NCBI RefSeq assembly: GCF_028858725.1
Contig: NC_084766.1
Span: 20,748,501 to 20,812,500 of the forward strand
From: Colius striatus
Taxonomy: Eukaryota > Chordata > Aves > Coliiformes > Coliidae
Direction of reading: 5' to 3'
DNA: 64,000 nt
Shown: piece after piece, positions 22,401 through 32,800 of the stretch
How the letters are laid out: the number at the start of each line of letters is the position of its first letter
How positions within the stretch are numbered: position 1 is the first letter of the stretch
Notes under the pieces: model-generated
Database searches by the model: none
Seen by the model: only the letters and a program-made list of their open reading frames with translations
What the model was told of the DNA's origin: nothing
Program-made: the position numbers and the translations under genes

Positions 22401-24268
22401 GACATAAATCTTACCTTCACTCTTCTGGCGGCCTTTTCTTCCATAAGGAATTCTGTTAACAGAAAGGATATACCCATCCTGTGTTGTCACTTCATACTCC
22501 TCACTAGGGTATCCCCTGAAGGTAATAATCTGACTCTGAAAAAAGAAAAGAAATCATCTTGGAGTCAGACTGCCAGCCTCCTCAGATCATTAACATGTGA
22601 AAAGTACTTTGTGATCCAGTCAGACAGGGATGTGAAATTAAAGGATGTGGTAGGAACTGCCATATCATCATGATATATTTGATGCAGACAGGTTTTCTCA
22701 TTACTTATTCCAGTATTGGAGTCAGGGACTAGTCAGAACACAACCCTTATCTGAGGAATCTGTGAGGACTTCCCAGCCTGTCCCCATCCACTGTCATATT
22801 AGTTTACCATATGCTTACAGTGAGAAAGGAGACCAAAGTGCCAAAAAAGGAGATGATGATGTTAACAAGGCAAAACACTGACATGTGGCATATGGACGAA
22901 GAGAGAAGAGAGAAGAGTACACCTCCTGAGGGGAAAGCCTTCTTTAAAAACACTTCAGATTTACATCTGAACTTTATGCCAAATACTCAATTCTACAGAG
23001 GACACAATCATGTTTGGGCAATGTGCTGAAATGAACAAGAAACACAGCAGCTTTAAAACACGTGCAAGCTGCTGACATTGCCACCTTGGCTCATAGTTTC
23101 ATAGCCACTTCTTACTCACCTTTCTCCTCAAATCCTACGTCTATTTCAGAGCTTTGAAGTGACTTTGCTGCACTAATTTGATTCATAGGTTTATCTCTCG
23201 TCTTTTATGTTTTGGGCTTTATGTTACTTATTTTTATTCGCTGCAATTCCACTAAGACAGGACTTCTTGCTATTTAATTGGTTTTGTGACATCTTGAGAA
23301 AATGGAAGAAGTGCAAGATATGATGGGAGTTCTGCTTTTAAGCTGCCAAGCAAGAAAGAGAAGAAGCATTAAATTAAACATGCTACTTCCTTTCAAATAC
23401 ATCTTTAATCAGCCACAATGACACTGACATTAAAAAAAAACTATTTTAAGGCTAAATTCCATCCAAATGCTATTAAGCCTTAGACTAAATTACTGTTTTC
23501 AGGCCTCAAAATGATATTTAGATGATACTGACAAGCTAAAATCGTATTTTCTTATAGACTTTATGCACATCTAGCTTGAAGCATCATCTCGTACGCCTGA
23601 GAAAATGGCACAGTTTAGCTGGGGCAAGTGGAAAGAGCAACTAATACCAGTAACAGTAAATATTTCCTGTAGTTGGCTACTGAGGCAGAAAAACAATAAA
23701 TAGAGTAAATGCCAAATGGGGAGAAATGTGTTTGTTGGTGAGAACGTGGGAGCATCATGTTAGCCGCACAAGTATCCTTCATAAACATGCATCTTTCTAG
23801 TAGTTAAGAAAGTGTCTTTACTGGCAAATAAGACAGGTCTGGATCAAAAAAAAACATGCGAGAGAAAGACACGCCACAGGCAACAGGGCACCAAGAAAGA
23901 GGTGGAAAGAGGAGAAGGCAAAGACAACGATAAGCAAAGGGTGTAAGCAGCATGGGGCTGAGCGCGGGCCAGCGCCTTCAGTCTCCCCGGGCTTCCACCT
24001 TGGCTGCCGAGGGCGGGAGGCAGCGGGCCTGCGCCCGGGGAGCCGCGAAGGAGCCGAACGCCGCCTAGACACCCCACTGCCTCTCTCCTCGACCCGCTAC
24101 AGTCCCGCGGCCGCACCCGGTGACAGAGCTCGGGCACTTTTCCCTCTCGGCCGCGCCACTCACGATGTTCATGTTCGTTTCGGGGTCCACATTTCTCCTC
24201 CCTGTGGCGAGGACGCCCGAACCGGCGATGCTCTGCAGCAGGAAAGCGGCGACCACCCAGCACCGCAT
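10216..24268 (-). CDS. LIPA: Lysosomal acid lipase (nine coding exons)
   Basis: Hydrolyses cholesteryl esters and triglycerides in the lysosome, releasing free cholesterol and fatty acids. Coding exons in transcript order: 24268-24164, 22535-22415, 17519-17321, 16932-16823, 16270-16134, 14777-14631, 12416-12345, 11311-11240, 10449-10216. All are bounded by GT/AG and join in one frame to 398 codons plus stop (human 399). A signal peptide covers about residues 1-23. The alpha/beta-hydrolase acid-lipase fold shows the oxyanion HG in FLQHGLL (residues 82-88), the nucleophile elbow GHSQG with Ser173, Asp344 in GGQDWLAD and His373 in PEWEHLDF. These correspond to human Ser174, Asp345 and His374. 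Intron phases and internal exon sizes (199, 110, 137, 147, 72, 72) match the human gene as remembered. No disabling change was seen. Start is the ATG at 24268, heading [11 protein letters not shown]. Confidence 0.97.
11240..11311 (-). CDS. LIPA: LIPA coding exon 8 (exon 9 in human numbering)
   Basis: A 72-nt exon in phase 0 at both ends, from AVKTGELK to AHYNQ. Acceptor TTTCTAG, donor CAG|GTAGAC. Confidence 0.95.
12345..12416 (-). CDS. LIPA: LIPA coding exon 7 (exon 8 in human numbering)
   Basis: A 72-nt phase-0 exon encoding [17 protein letters not shown] and on to IHWSQ. Donor CAG|GTAGAG. In human the equivalent exon is the one skipped in the common cholesteryl-ester-storage-disease allele; here its donor is intact. 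Confidence 0.95.
12800..13835 (-). mobile_element. CR1 LINE (outer copy), split by a younger CR1
   Basis: Minus-strand CR1 in a LIPA intron. The 3'-end part covers 12800-13380 and stops at ...CAGAATGCCATTG. The continuation GGCCTTCTTGGCCACGAGG resumes at about 13642 and runs to about 13835. The intact order can be read in the copy near 31890 (GATGCCATTGGCCTTCTTGG). The two parts therefore form one element interrupted by the insertion listed next. Confidence 0.88.
13381..13640 (-). mobile_element. CR1 LINE (inner copy), inserted in another CR1
   Basis: Starts (as its 3' tail on the minus strand) with AATCATAGAATGGTAGGGG and ends 5'-truncated at ...CCCCTTGTCCTGTTGCT, about 260 bp. It lies inside the outer CR1 in the same orientation, so it is the younger of the two. 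A possible TTG/TG overlap at the joint is too short to call a target-site duplication. Confidence 0.88.
14631..14777 (-). CDS. LIPA: LIPA coding exon 6
   Basis: 147 nt, phase 0 at both ends, residues from [11 protein letters not shown] to GFNERNLNM. Contains THVCTH and [11 protein letters not shown], strongly conserved with mammals. Acceptor TTTTGTAG, donor ATG|GTATGT. Confidence 0.95.
16134..16270 (-). CDS. LIPA: LIPA coding exon 5
   Basis: 137 nt, from the split Ala179 through [18 protein letters not shown] to PDLLLK. Acceptor ATTTACAG, donor AAG|GTTTGT. The opposite-strand frame across this stretch is a shadow. Confidence 0.95.
16823..16932 (-). CDS. LIPA: LIPA coding exon 4 with nucleophile elbow
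   Basis: 110 nt, encodes [16 protein letters not shown] to VGHSQGTTM and carries catalytic Ser173. Acceptor CTTTGTAG; donor ATGG|GTATGTG splits the Ala codon completed by the next exon. Confidence 0.95.
17321..17519 (-). CDS. LIPA: LIPA coding exon 3
   Basis: 199 nt, from [17 protein letters not shown] through [16 protein letters not shown] to EEFWVF plus a split Ser. Contains the oxyanion-hole HG. Acceptor TTTTTCAG, donor TTCAG|GTATCC. Confidence 0.96.
18417..18985 (+). mobile_element. Solo LTR, avian endogenous-retrovirus family (fossil)
   Basis: A lone LTR of about 570 bp in the LIPA intron between 17519 and 22415, antisense to LIPA. It runs from TGTGCTGGGTTTTGCTGGG to ...GGGGTCAAACCCCAATGCA, matching an LTR family frequent in bird genomes (resembles Repbase TguLTR5-type; ERVL/ERVK assignment uncertain). 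The U3-like part, then a poly(A) signal ATTAAA at 18876-18881, then the downstream end are recognisable. No internal retroviral region adjoins it, so it probably arose by LTR-LTR recombination. It is diverged and looks old. Long frames across it are noise. Confidence 0.75.
18986..19847. other. LIPA intron sequence, no feature seen
   Basis: Noncoding intron between the solo LTR and a CR1. Overlapping short frames on both strands show no recognisable protein. Confidence 0.5.
19848..20450 (+). mobile_element. CR1 LINE, 5'-truncated copy
   Basis: Plus-strand CR1 from AAGAAGGCCAATGGCATCC to the tail CTTGAGATTCTGTGATAC, antisense to LIPA. Wording such as GACCTCATTAATGTTTACAA and GGTCCCTTCCAGCCC marks a subfamily different from the 6.7-kb copy and close to the copy at 43.9 kb. 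Confidence 0.92.
20451..22414. other. LIPA intron sequence, no feature seen
   Basis: Remainder of the large LIPA intron. Apart from an A-rich run near 22140-22160 nothing stands out. Confidence 0.5.
22415..22535 (-). CDS. LIPA: LIPA coding exon 2
   Basis: 121 nt, residues 36-75 plus one base of Gly76: [16 protein letters not shown], then [16 protein letters not shown]. Acceptor TTTTTTCAG, donor GAAG|GTAAGA. Confidence 0.95.
22536..23949. other. LIPA intron sequence, no feature seen
   Basis: Noncoding intron between the LIPA signal-peptide exon and the next exon. Only a short purine GAGAGAAGAG run near 22899-22917 stands out. Confidence 0.5.
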
Positions 24269-25080
24269 CGCGACCCTGCGCGAAGGAAGGGGAAGGCTCC
24301 CGCTCGCCGCGACCAAGCGGAACGCGTGCCTGAAGCCGCAAGCGGCGGAGCGCTGCCAGGGATTATGAGCGGCCTCCGCTGGGCGCCGCCACTGGCGCGG
24401 AGCCGCGTCACGGGGCGGGGGCGGCCCGCGGCTGACGGCCCTGTCAGCGGCGGGGGCGCGGCCGCGGCCCGGAGGCGTTGTCCAGCGCCTGCGGCTCGAA
24501 GGAACGCGGCCGGCCCCGGCGAGACTGGCGCTCGGCGGCGTGCCGCAGCCCCATGCGCGCCCCCGCCTCGGGGGACGGCGCCGCGGGACCCACCTGCCGC
24601 TCCCTGCGCGGCCCGGCGGCAGGAGGAGGGCGCTGGGCCGGGGCGCGGCTCAGGCCATGCCGCGCGGCCTATCGGCGGCGGGGGCAAGGGGGGCGGGAGC
24701 CTCTCGGGGGCGGGGGCCGCTGGGACCGCAGCCCCCCGCCGCTGCCGCCGCTTCCTGCTGCAGTCCCCGGTTTGGGGAGGCCGTGCGCGGCCTTGGGCTG
24801 CCAGAGCCGGCGTGATTCAGCGTTTCTCAAGTGTGGATCCCCCCTGGACCCCATTTTCAGAACTCTGCAGCGCTGCGGTTTGCGCTCCCCAGCCCTCCTT
24901 GTCTCCTCATGTGGTCTCCAGAACGCTCAGAGTGCCGCCCCGCGAGGGTGCGCTCCGCTTCCTGCCTCGATCCCGCCGCGGCGCCGCAGCACTCCGCAGG
25001 CAGAGAGCAGCAGCGGGGCGGCTGAGCGGGGGATGCCGCGCCAACGCGCTGAGCGCCGGCAGCTACGGAAGAGATGGCCC
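23950..25080 (-). promoter_or_regulatory. LIPA: CpG island, LIPA promoter
   Basis: About 1.1 kb of dense G+C and CpG, sharply distinct from the AT-rich surroundings, covering the LIPA ATG exon and the sequence upstream. No TATA box is evident, fitting a broad housekeeping promoter. An acceptor-like CCTTCCTTCGCGCAG ends at 24276, and a donor-like CAG|GTGGGT ends an exon at 24594, both on the minus strand. This suggests a noncoding exon 1 about 320 nt upstream, as in mammals, where exon 1 is noncoding. Long frames on both strands here result from GC content. Confidence 0.8.
24164..24268 (-). CDS. LIPA: LIPA coding exon 1 with signal peptide
   Basis: 105 coding nt: [18 protein letters not shown], then the mature N-terminal region ending VDPETNMNI. 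Donor ATC|GTGAGT. The exon probably begins at 24275, seven bases before the ATG. DPETNMN matches the mammalian mature protein, which confirms the frame. Confidence 0.94.
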
Positions 25081-27422
25081 TTTGTAGGAACTGCAATCGC
25101 CGTTCTTACACAAATAGATCATCTATCCATCACCTCTCAGCATAGTCTAAGTATGTAGAATCTAATACAAATGGGCTGAAGTTACATGCGGACACACAGT
25201 TCCAGCAGGTTATCATCACAGCTTCTCCAAGCCTGTTTGTTCTTCATGCTCTGAGGCTACTAACTGGCGCCGCATTGCATATCTGCAGTTTCCCAGAGAA
25301 GCGTGGCTGTGGCCAGGGGACATGTGACCAGGCTTGCAAAAACTTGGACCAAATTCAATCTGTAGTATAAATATTCATGTTACTAGATCCATGTCCATAG
25401 GAATATCCTTAGAATAATACAGAAACCTAACAGGAAATTCACAGTGGGAAAGCAGGAGTGTGTCAAGGACAGAAATTATTCTGTTTATTTAGAAAGTATT
25501 AAGATTTTAGTTGAAAAATCATTCAAGTTTACGTATTGTGCCTTTGTTTTGATACATGGATACATCACTCAGTACAAGTGACACTATTGGGAAACTTTGC
25601 AGTCCTGGATCTCATTTTTTAGGGTCATTTTGTTTTAAAGAAATAGTGATTCAAGTTTTCTGACAAATGAATTACAGAGTGCCCTGGATACTCTTCCTTC
25701 CTAGGTGAAAATCCAAGATATAAAATGCCACAACTGCAGCTGTCCAATATAGTAACTATATGGTAAACTAGGCTAAATGGAAACCAGCATCAAATAGGAT
25801 ATTTAAGGTGATCCTGCCATTTACTATGGTATAGTTCTTTTACATTATTTTAATCATGAGGACTGCATTTCAGGTGATTGTTTGGCTGAGCTAATGATAC
25901 CAAGGGAGAATTTTTGTCAGCAAGTATGCATTTGAGCTCCAAGGAAATGTACAGATATGAGTTTTCTCCCTAAAACATGTAGATGTTTCTCAAGACAGTC
26001 CCTGTTCTTGTGTATGTACAGAACACTCAAGTAAACAAAGTCTTGGTGTTGATTATGAATGCAGTTGTTGTTTCCAGCCCACTTCTGGATGAGTGTTTTC
26101 CAAGAAGCTCTGGCATTTGCTGCTTTGCAACACAGCTCTCCCTGATAACAGTCAGCCCAGCTGCAGCTTTCCCAAAAGTGAAAGCAGCAGAGCTGTAGAA
26201 TTATCTCTGCATTTTCCTGCGCTGTGCCAATAAGCTAAAAATATTGCTGTAGGAAGGCATTGCATAACTACTGTCTTACTTTCATTTACTGTATTTTGAG
26301 CACTTTCCTGCTCTTACATTAGCCAAGTCATTCGTGTCAAGCCAAAGCATATAGATGCAACTAAATTTGGAAAAATATGGATACCTGGGCAAATTTTTTC
26401 ATTCCAGAAGGAAAATTCCTGCATTTTCCCACATGCATCAAACTAGGTACCAAGCAATGTACCAAGAGAACAGACACTTAGGACAGTAGAGACAAGAAAC
26501 TGTCAGATACTTAGTAGCATAGTAAATCTCTAGCATCCACGTTTGGTTTTGGCCTTGCAGAACCCTTTTAAATACATTTTCTGCAATTACTCACAACCTT
26601 TATTTTCCATAAAATATATGAATCTGTCTAGATACCCTAATCCTTTTTCTTTCCCAACTCATTGCCTCTTTGCACCTCTTATCAAAAATCTGATTGCTAG
26701 AGTGTTGCATGCTACTCAGAGCAGCAGCTGTACTAACCTGTATTGTGAGCTCTGAAAACATCAGCTCCAACACACAAAGAAACCCACCCACACACAAAAT
26801 CTCACTTTAACGAAGCTCAAGAGGTGTGTATGTTACTAAGGCTCTCCAACTTCTTGTAGAAACCAGAAGTTCTCATATATAAGGCTGATTTTTCTGTTTT
26901 GTTTTTAAAAGAAGGGAAAGAAGGGAAATGACAGCCTTGTCCTGAAGAATCATTGCCTGCTGGGGACTCACTGCATGCAGGCTGAAACTCTCCATACCGC
27001 TATGAGCATTGCCAGAGAGAACATTTACCCAGCAGCATGTGGGCTGCTCCGGCTTCCCCCCAGATAGCCTAAGGGTCACTGGAGCCAGCCAGCCAGAGCC
27101 ATGACCTCACCAAACCCAGAGGATGTGTACAGTTTAGCACCAGACCCAGGGGTTCACTCTGCCCTACATTGGTGCTTCCCACACACCTGAGAGGGTGGGC
27201 CTGTGGACTGTTCATATTTCAGAAAGTGAACTTTTATAAGCCAGAACCCATAATTCTTGAAAACATACAAATTGTCAGTCAGAGATCATATACATTTGTA
27301 AATTAAAAACATGGAGTACTTTAAATTCTTGTCTGTAGTTGCAGAGATTGAACATGATGGTAGCAGCAGAAGTTCTGAGGTAATAATAAGGCTCTGTATA
27401 AATGACACTCTGGCTTGTTAGA
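25081..27422. other. Intergenic sequence between LIPA and IFIT5
   Basis: No gene or recognised repeat between the CpG island and the solo LTR. Confidence 0.5.
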
Positions 27423-28036
27423 TGTTGCAGTTTAATCCCAACCAGTAACTAAGCACTGCATAGGTACTTGCTCACCTCACAACCCCCAGGTGGGATGGGG
27501 AGGAGGATCAGAAAAGAAAATAAAACTTATGACCTGAGATAAGAACAGTTTACTAACTAAAATGGAAATAACATATAATAATAACAATAATAATGTACTA
27601 TAATTATAATAGTAATGAAAAAAAGAGAGGAAAACAATGAAACAAAAAAAAAAAAACCTCAAGAGGGAAAAAATCCCCAAACCCAGGTGATGCCCAGTGC
27701 AATTGCTCACCACCTGCTGACAAATAACTCAAGCACCGATTCCTCCCTCCCAGCCAACTCCCCCCAGCTTACACACTGGGTATTCTGTGGTATGGGACAG
27801 ACCTTTGTCTGGTTCAGGTCAGCTGTCCTGGCCTCGCTCCCTCCCAGCTCCTTGTGTCCCTCCAGCCCACTCACTGTCAGGGCAGGGTGAGGAGCAGAAA
27901 AGGCCTTGGCTGTGTTCAAGTATTGCTCAGCACTAAGCAAAACATCCCTGTGTAATCAGCACTGTTCTCAGCTTAAACTCAAAACACAGCCCTGTGGCTG
28001 CTACTAGCAAGAAAAATCCCAGACTGAACCAGGACA
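27423..28036 (-). mobile_element. Solo LTR, same avian ERV family, opposite orientation (fossil)
   Basis: Reads TGTTGCAGTTTAATCCC to GAACCAGGACA on the plus strand, the reverse complement of the family form TGTCCTGG...ACA. About 614 bp. The family's internal AT-rich microsatellite is at about 27565-27660. Flanks TTAGA and TTAGG form an imperfect 5-bp target-site duplication. No internal region is present, so it is a solo LTR. Its own transcription direction is minus, toward the LIPA CpG island about 2.3 kb away. It is diverged from the copy at 18417, so the insertions are separate and not recent. Confidence 0.8.
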
Positions 28037-29678
28037 TTAGGACAGAGGGACAACCTTGTGCATACTTCATGAATAACCTGACAAAACAAGGGGAGCTAAC
28101 ATTGCCATATAGCAGGAATAATGAGAAGTCTCATAAGACATCCTTACATGCATTTTTATTTACTTATTTCTAAAAAATAGGGTGTTTATGTAGGGAGGCA
28201 TCAAATTCTTCAGGCATTAATTATGAAAGGACATTAGACATTATCTATTTAAACATATTTCTTAACAAGGTACGCTCACATTTTATAACGGAATGGATTC
28301 AAGAACAGAGAGATGTTCTATGGTGTTATCTAAAAGATCTTGTCTCTGGGTAAAGATGAAGCAAATTTTACACAGTTGGGTAAACACAAGATTTTTTTTC
28401 ACTTGTATAATGAAAATCAATTTAATGCAAAAATTTTCATTAATCTAGATCTAATTATTACAAAAATTGAAACATTAACAACAACAATAATGCATTTAAA
28501 GTACTTATTTACGCCAAAATTCACAATAATAGTATTACTATGGTTAAAATCATTACACTTCTGTGGACACATGGACAGTTCTTAGTTTCTATTCTTTCCC
28601 TTAGAGATTACTCCTCTGGGCATTTAGACTAGTAGCTTCAGGCTGCTGGAGGGAGTAACACCGGCAGTCATCAGCCAGTGTCATCCTTTCTTGGTAGAAT
28701 CATGATGCTAATGGTGGTGATGCCTTCTCCTTCCCTTCCCCAGGATCCACTTTGAGTCATTTTTATACGTTTACTATCAGGCTTTTACATCTTTCTTTTT
28801 CTTCACTGGTCTGCAGCTTCATGTTAAATGTAAATTTACCATATACAGTACCATTTACATATGTTAGATAGGTTAGATACTATATCTTTGATCACTTTGT
28901 TACCTAGAACCAATTTTAGCAAGCCAGGTCTGCATATTATTTTAATAAGCATCCGTGAGTTGTTTATATCCAGGTGCTCCAGTACCCAGCCTGTGCCTCA
29001 TCTCTTTGCTACTATGTAGCCCTGTAGCACAACATTGCTGTTGCTACCAAGAAGCTACAAGCTTTGCATAAGTTTGCAGGGCCTCAGGGCTAAGGCTTGC
29101 CAGCCCTGCTGCCTTTGAGCCTGTCCTAACATGCTTGCAGCTTTGTTTTGCTTGACACAACTCTTGTCAGGAATTTCTCGAATTCACTGCCTGTATCTAA
29201 TTTGCTTTACTTTTGTTTATCTTTGCACAGTATACCTGCACTGTTTTCTCAAAAGCAGAAACAAACAGTTGTTCTAGGTGGAATGAGATCTTTAGTATAC
29301 ATACACAATGACATAACAAGGAGAAACACAGGAGTGGTACAACAGCAGAGACCTTGTGACATGGGGACACAGGATGAGGGAGTTCGGGCAGGGCTGATAA
29401 GGCCTTGTGTGAGTGTTATGTAGATGACACAATGCCAATAGAACAGGAGCCTAAAGCACGGTGCAAAATTGTGCAAAGATGCACAGGCAGGAGGGGTTAA
29501 GAGATCTTTCTCTAGCCTAAGCATGATAATCAGGTCAGCCTATACTGACTTGAAATATTCTCCATATTGTAAATGCCTCTGGATTTGAACAAAGTAAACG
29601 CTGGGAGCCACGTTCTCCACAAAACAGCATTATGCATGACACAGAGCCAGGCTGAAAAAAGCAGCTTCGTGTCTCTTA
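28037..29678. other. Intergenic sequence upstream of IFIT5
   Basis: AT-rich noncoding sequence. No gene or recognised repeat seen. Confidence 0.5.
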
Positions 29679-29692
29679 AGTTTCTATTTCCC
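29679..29692 (+). promoter_or_regulatory. IFIT5: Distal ISRE of IFIT5
   Basis: AGTTTCTATTTCCC matches the interferon-stimulated response element consensus AGTTTCNNTTTCNY exactly. It lies about 100 bp upstream of the TATA-like box. ISGF3/IRF binding is expected from the family. Confidence 0.75.
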
Positions 29693-29717
29693 TTCTGCAG
29701 ATTCAGAAGGAAGCTCA

Positions 29718-29737
29718 AGTTTCACTTTCTGTTTCCC
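29718..29737 (+). promoter_or_regulatory. IFIT5: Proximal ISRE of IFIT5
   Basis: AGTTTCACTTTCTGTTTCCC holds the AGTTTCNNTTTC core plus a third GTTTC repeat. It lies 39 bp after the distal ISRE and about 37 bp before the TATA-like box. Paired ISREs at this spacing are typical of mammalian IFIT promoters. Confidence 0.8.
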
Positions 29738-29774
29738 GTTAGATTACTCACAGATCACGTGAGGGCTGAAGCAC

Positions 29775-29781
29775 ATAAAAG
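29775..29781 (+). promoter_or_regulatory. IFIT5: TATA-like box of IFIT5
   Basis: ATAAAAG in the context GCACATAAAAGGGAA. Transcription would start near 29805, giving a leader of about 55 nt before the ATG at 29859. Confidence 0.65.
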
Positions 29782-29858
29782 GGAAGTCATAACAGCAGTG
29801 AGCATCATTCCTTTCACTTTGAAGCTACAGTAAGAAAAGTGATCAGAGAAGGAAAACC

Positions 29859-29863
29859 ATGAG
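29859..29863 (+). CDS. IFIT5: IFIT5 coding exon 1 (five bases)
   Basis: ATGAG before donor GTAAGTG, context AAAACCATGAG. The microexon is too short for any ORF scan and was found from the IFIT gene structure and the open phase of exon 2. Confidence 0.9.
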
Positions 29864-32800
29864 GTAAGTGAATAACTTAGTCTTTGAAAGATGTTTTATT
29901 GCTATGCCATAGGAAAATAATGCTTATTATTTATGTAAATGTAGGCAGTGAGGGACTTTGGGGATGCAAATAGCAGAAAATGCTTTACAGAATATTTACT
30001 AGAAGAATCAAAATAAAATAAGGATGCTATTCAGTACTGCAGTGTTTTTGCCTCTCCAGCAAGGGCCAGTCTCTGGGAAGAGAACTGGCAGAAAAACAAT
30101 GTGTATGCAGTTCAGAGATGAAATCCAGCCATAGCTGATGTCCAGCCAAATAGGTGACTGACACTGATGCATTTGAGAATTTACTTTCTGATTTCTTTTG
30201 CTGTGAGGACCAGCAGACAGGGCACTGCAGGTTCTGGGCTGCAGCTTGGAGTGTAAGGAGGAGGAGGAAACATTTTCTGAAGACTGTCACTCATGCCCAG
30301 AGGCACACACACATGCTCAGCTAGAGAATAGCTGAGATGTTTATAATAGCTTTGCAAAATTTAGTTACCAGTTATGTGCTGAACTGAGCTAAACTGTATT
30401 TAGTCTGCCTCTCAGTTCTGGTATTATGACATTCACGAGTATGCATTTTCCACAAATGTGTTTTCATTCATTATTCTCCACTGTTGTTTTCAGCCATGGA
30501 CAGTGTGAAGGTTCAGAGCTGAGACAATAAAAACCAATACAATGTTCCATTTTCAACTAAATGAGACAACTTAAATGCTTCAAGCTATTCCTGATGATTT
30601 AAGAGCCAATATCTGTTCTGTGTTATTCACCTGTAGTCAAAAGTATCTAATAAGATAGGGATAATAATAATAAGTTACCCTCATAGTTCTCAGAAGAACT
30701 ATAATTAACTTACATACAGCTTTATAATTAAGTGATACCATAAAAGCCAGTCTAAGTAAACTCTCAGACCCAGTTTGGAGTTTTAGAAAGCAGGTATTCT
30801 TTTATGCAAAGCTGCATTAATGGGTACATACAGGGATATTTCCTCCAAAGTGTGTCTGTCTTATCACACTATCTTCATTGTTAAGTGAGCTATAATGAAT
30901 GTTCATTATATTCCTCAGAAAATACATGCATAGTCATTTTAGTTCCTGGTAATTATTTGCATACTCACCACCCCCTTGTGCATGCTCCATGATTTTGGTC
31001 AGGGGTCTTTGGGGGTCTCTGGTGGTCATTTTGGGGTGTGTGCTATTTGAGGTAGTTAATCCATATGGTTTGCCTTAAAAGCAGTTGATTTTCATGAAGA
31101 CCTTGTTAGTTGCTGATATATCTTTTCCAAGTTATTTATTATCTCCTTTCCTTCTCTTCTTTCTGTCTTTTGTGTTAGCTCATTAGTACTTATTTATGTC
31201 TTCCTACTGTCTACAAGGTCCCAACCATCCAAATCTGTGTGCACTAGATAAGCATCTTGCCGCAATTTCTCTAACTCAAGGCTTGCATGATATTAGAATC
31301 ATAGAATTGTAGGGGTTGGAAGGGACTTTTAGAGATTATCTAGTCCAACCTCCCTGCAGAAGCAGGTCCACCTAGATCAGGTCACATAGGAATATGTCCA
31401 TGTGGGTCTTGAAGACCTCCAAGGAAGGAGACTCCACAACCCCCCTGGGCAGCCTGTGCCAGGGCTCCCTCACCTGAACAGTGAAATAGTTTTTTCTTAT
31501 ATTTAAGTGGAACTTTCTGTGTTCCAGCTTCATCCCATTACCCCTTATCCTGTTGCTAGTTACTATAGAAAGAGATATACCACCCTCCTGACACCCACCA
31601 TTTAGATATTTGTAAATATTAATAAGATCCCCCCTCAATCTCCTCTTCTCCAGACTAAACAGCCCCAGTTCCCACAGCCTTTCCTTGTATGAAAGATGCT
31701 CCAGTTCCCTGATCACCTTGGTGGCCCTGTGCTGGACTCTCTCTAAAAGTTCCCCATCCCTCTTGAGTTGGGGAGCCCAAAACTGAACACAGGACTCCAG
31801 ATGAAGCCTCACCAGGGCAGAGCAGAGAGGGAGCAGAACCTCCCTCAACCTGCTGGCCACACTCTTCTTGATGCATCTCAGGATGCCATTGGCCTTCTTG
31901 GCCACAAGGGCACATTGCTGGCTCATGGTTAGTTTATTGTCAACCAGGACTCCCAGGTCTCTCTCTGCTGAGCTGCTCTACAGCAGGTCAATCCCCAGCC
32001 TGTACTGGTGCATGGGGTTGTACCTTCCCAGATGCAGGAGTCTGCACTTGCTCTTGTTGAACCTCATGAGGTTCCTCTCTGCCCAACTCTCAAGCCGGTC
32101 GAGATCCCACTGAATGTCAGCACAGCCTTCTGGGGAATCAGCCAGTCCTCCCAGTTTGGTGTCATCAGTAAACAGGCTGAGGGTACACTCTGTCCCCTCA
32201 TCCAGGTCATTGACGAAGATGTTGAACAAGACTGGCCCCAGAACCAACCCCTGTGAACTCCACTTGCCACAGGCCTCCAACTCGATTCTGTGCCATTGAT
32301 CACCACCCTCTGGGCTCTGTCATTCAGCCAGTTCTCGATCCACCTCACTGTCCACTCATCCAAGCCACAGTGCCTGAGATTTCTGATGAGGGAGACAGTG
32401 TCAAAAGCCTTACTGAAGTCAAGGTAGATGACATCCGCTGCTCTCCCCTCATCTAGCCCGCTGGTTATGCACTCATAGAAGTCTGTCAGGTTGTTCCATC
32501 ACCTTTCCAGCGATGGAGGTGAGGCTGACTGGCCTGTAGTTTCTCGTGTTGTCCTTTTTGAAGACAAGATTGACATTGGCCTTTCTCCAGTCCTCAGGCA
32601 TCTTGCCTGTCCTCCATGATTGTTCAAAAATGATGGAGAGTGGCTTAGCAATCACATCAGCCAGCTCCCTCAGCACTCTAGGATGCATCCTATCAGGACT
32701 TAACCTTAAGCTTGGCCAACAAGTCTTTAATCTCCTCCTCTTCCACCTAGGGCAAGTCCTCTGCTGTCCAGGCCATCCTACTATCCTTGCTGGACTGAGC

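Noticed and set aside
24326-25158. Long plus-strand frames (253 and 226 codons) opposite the LIPA promoter
   Set aside because: They arise from GC-rich CpG-island sequence poor in stops. Composition is Ala/Arg/Pro/Gly noise, several overlapping frames coexist, and no domain is recognisable.
27565-27660. TAATAA-rich stretch as an independent microsatellite
   Set aside because: It is the internal AT-rich repeat normally present in this LTR family, so it was not listed separately.
31046-31056. TTGAGGTAGTT, resembling the let-7 seed
   Set aside because: Only the first ten bases resemble let-7; the rest diverges and no hairpin partner was seen.
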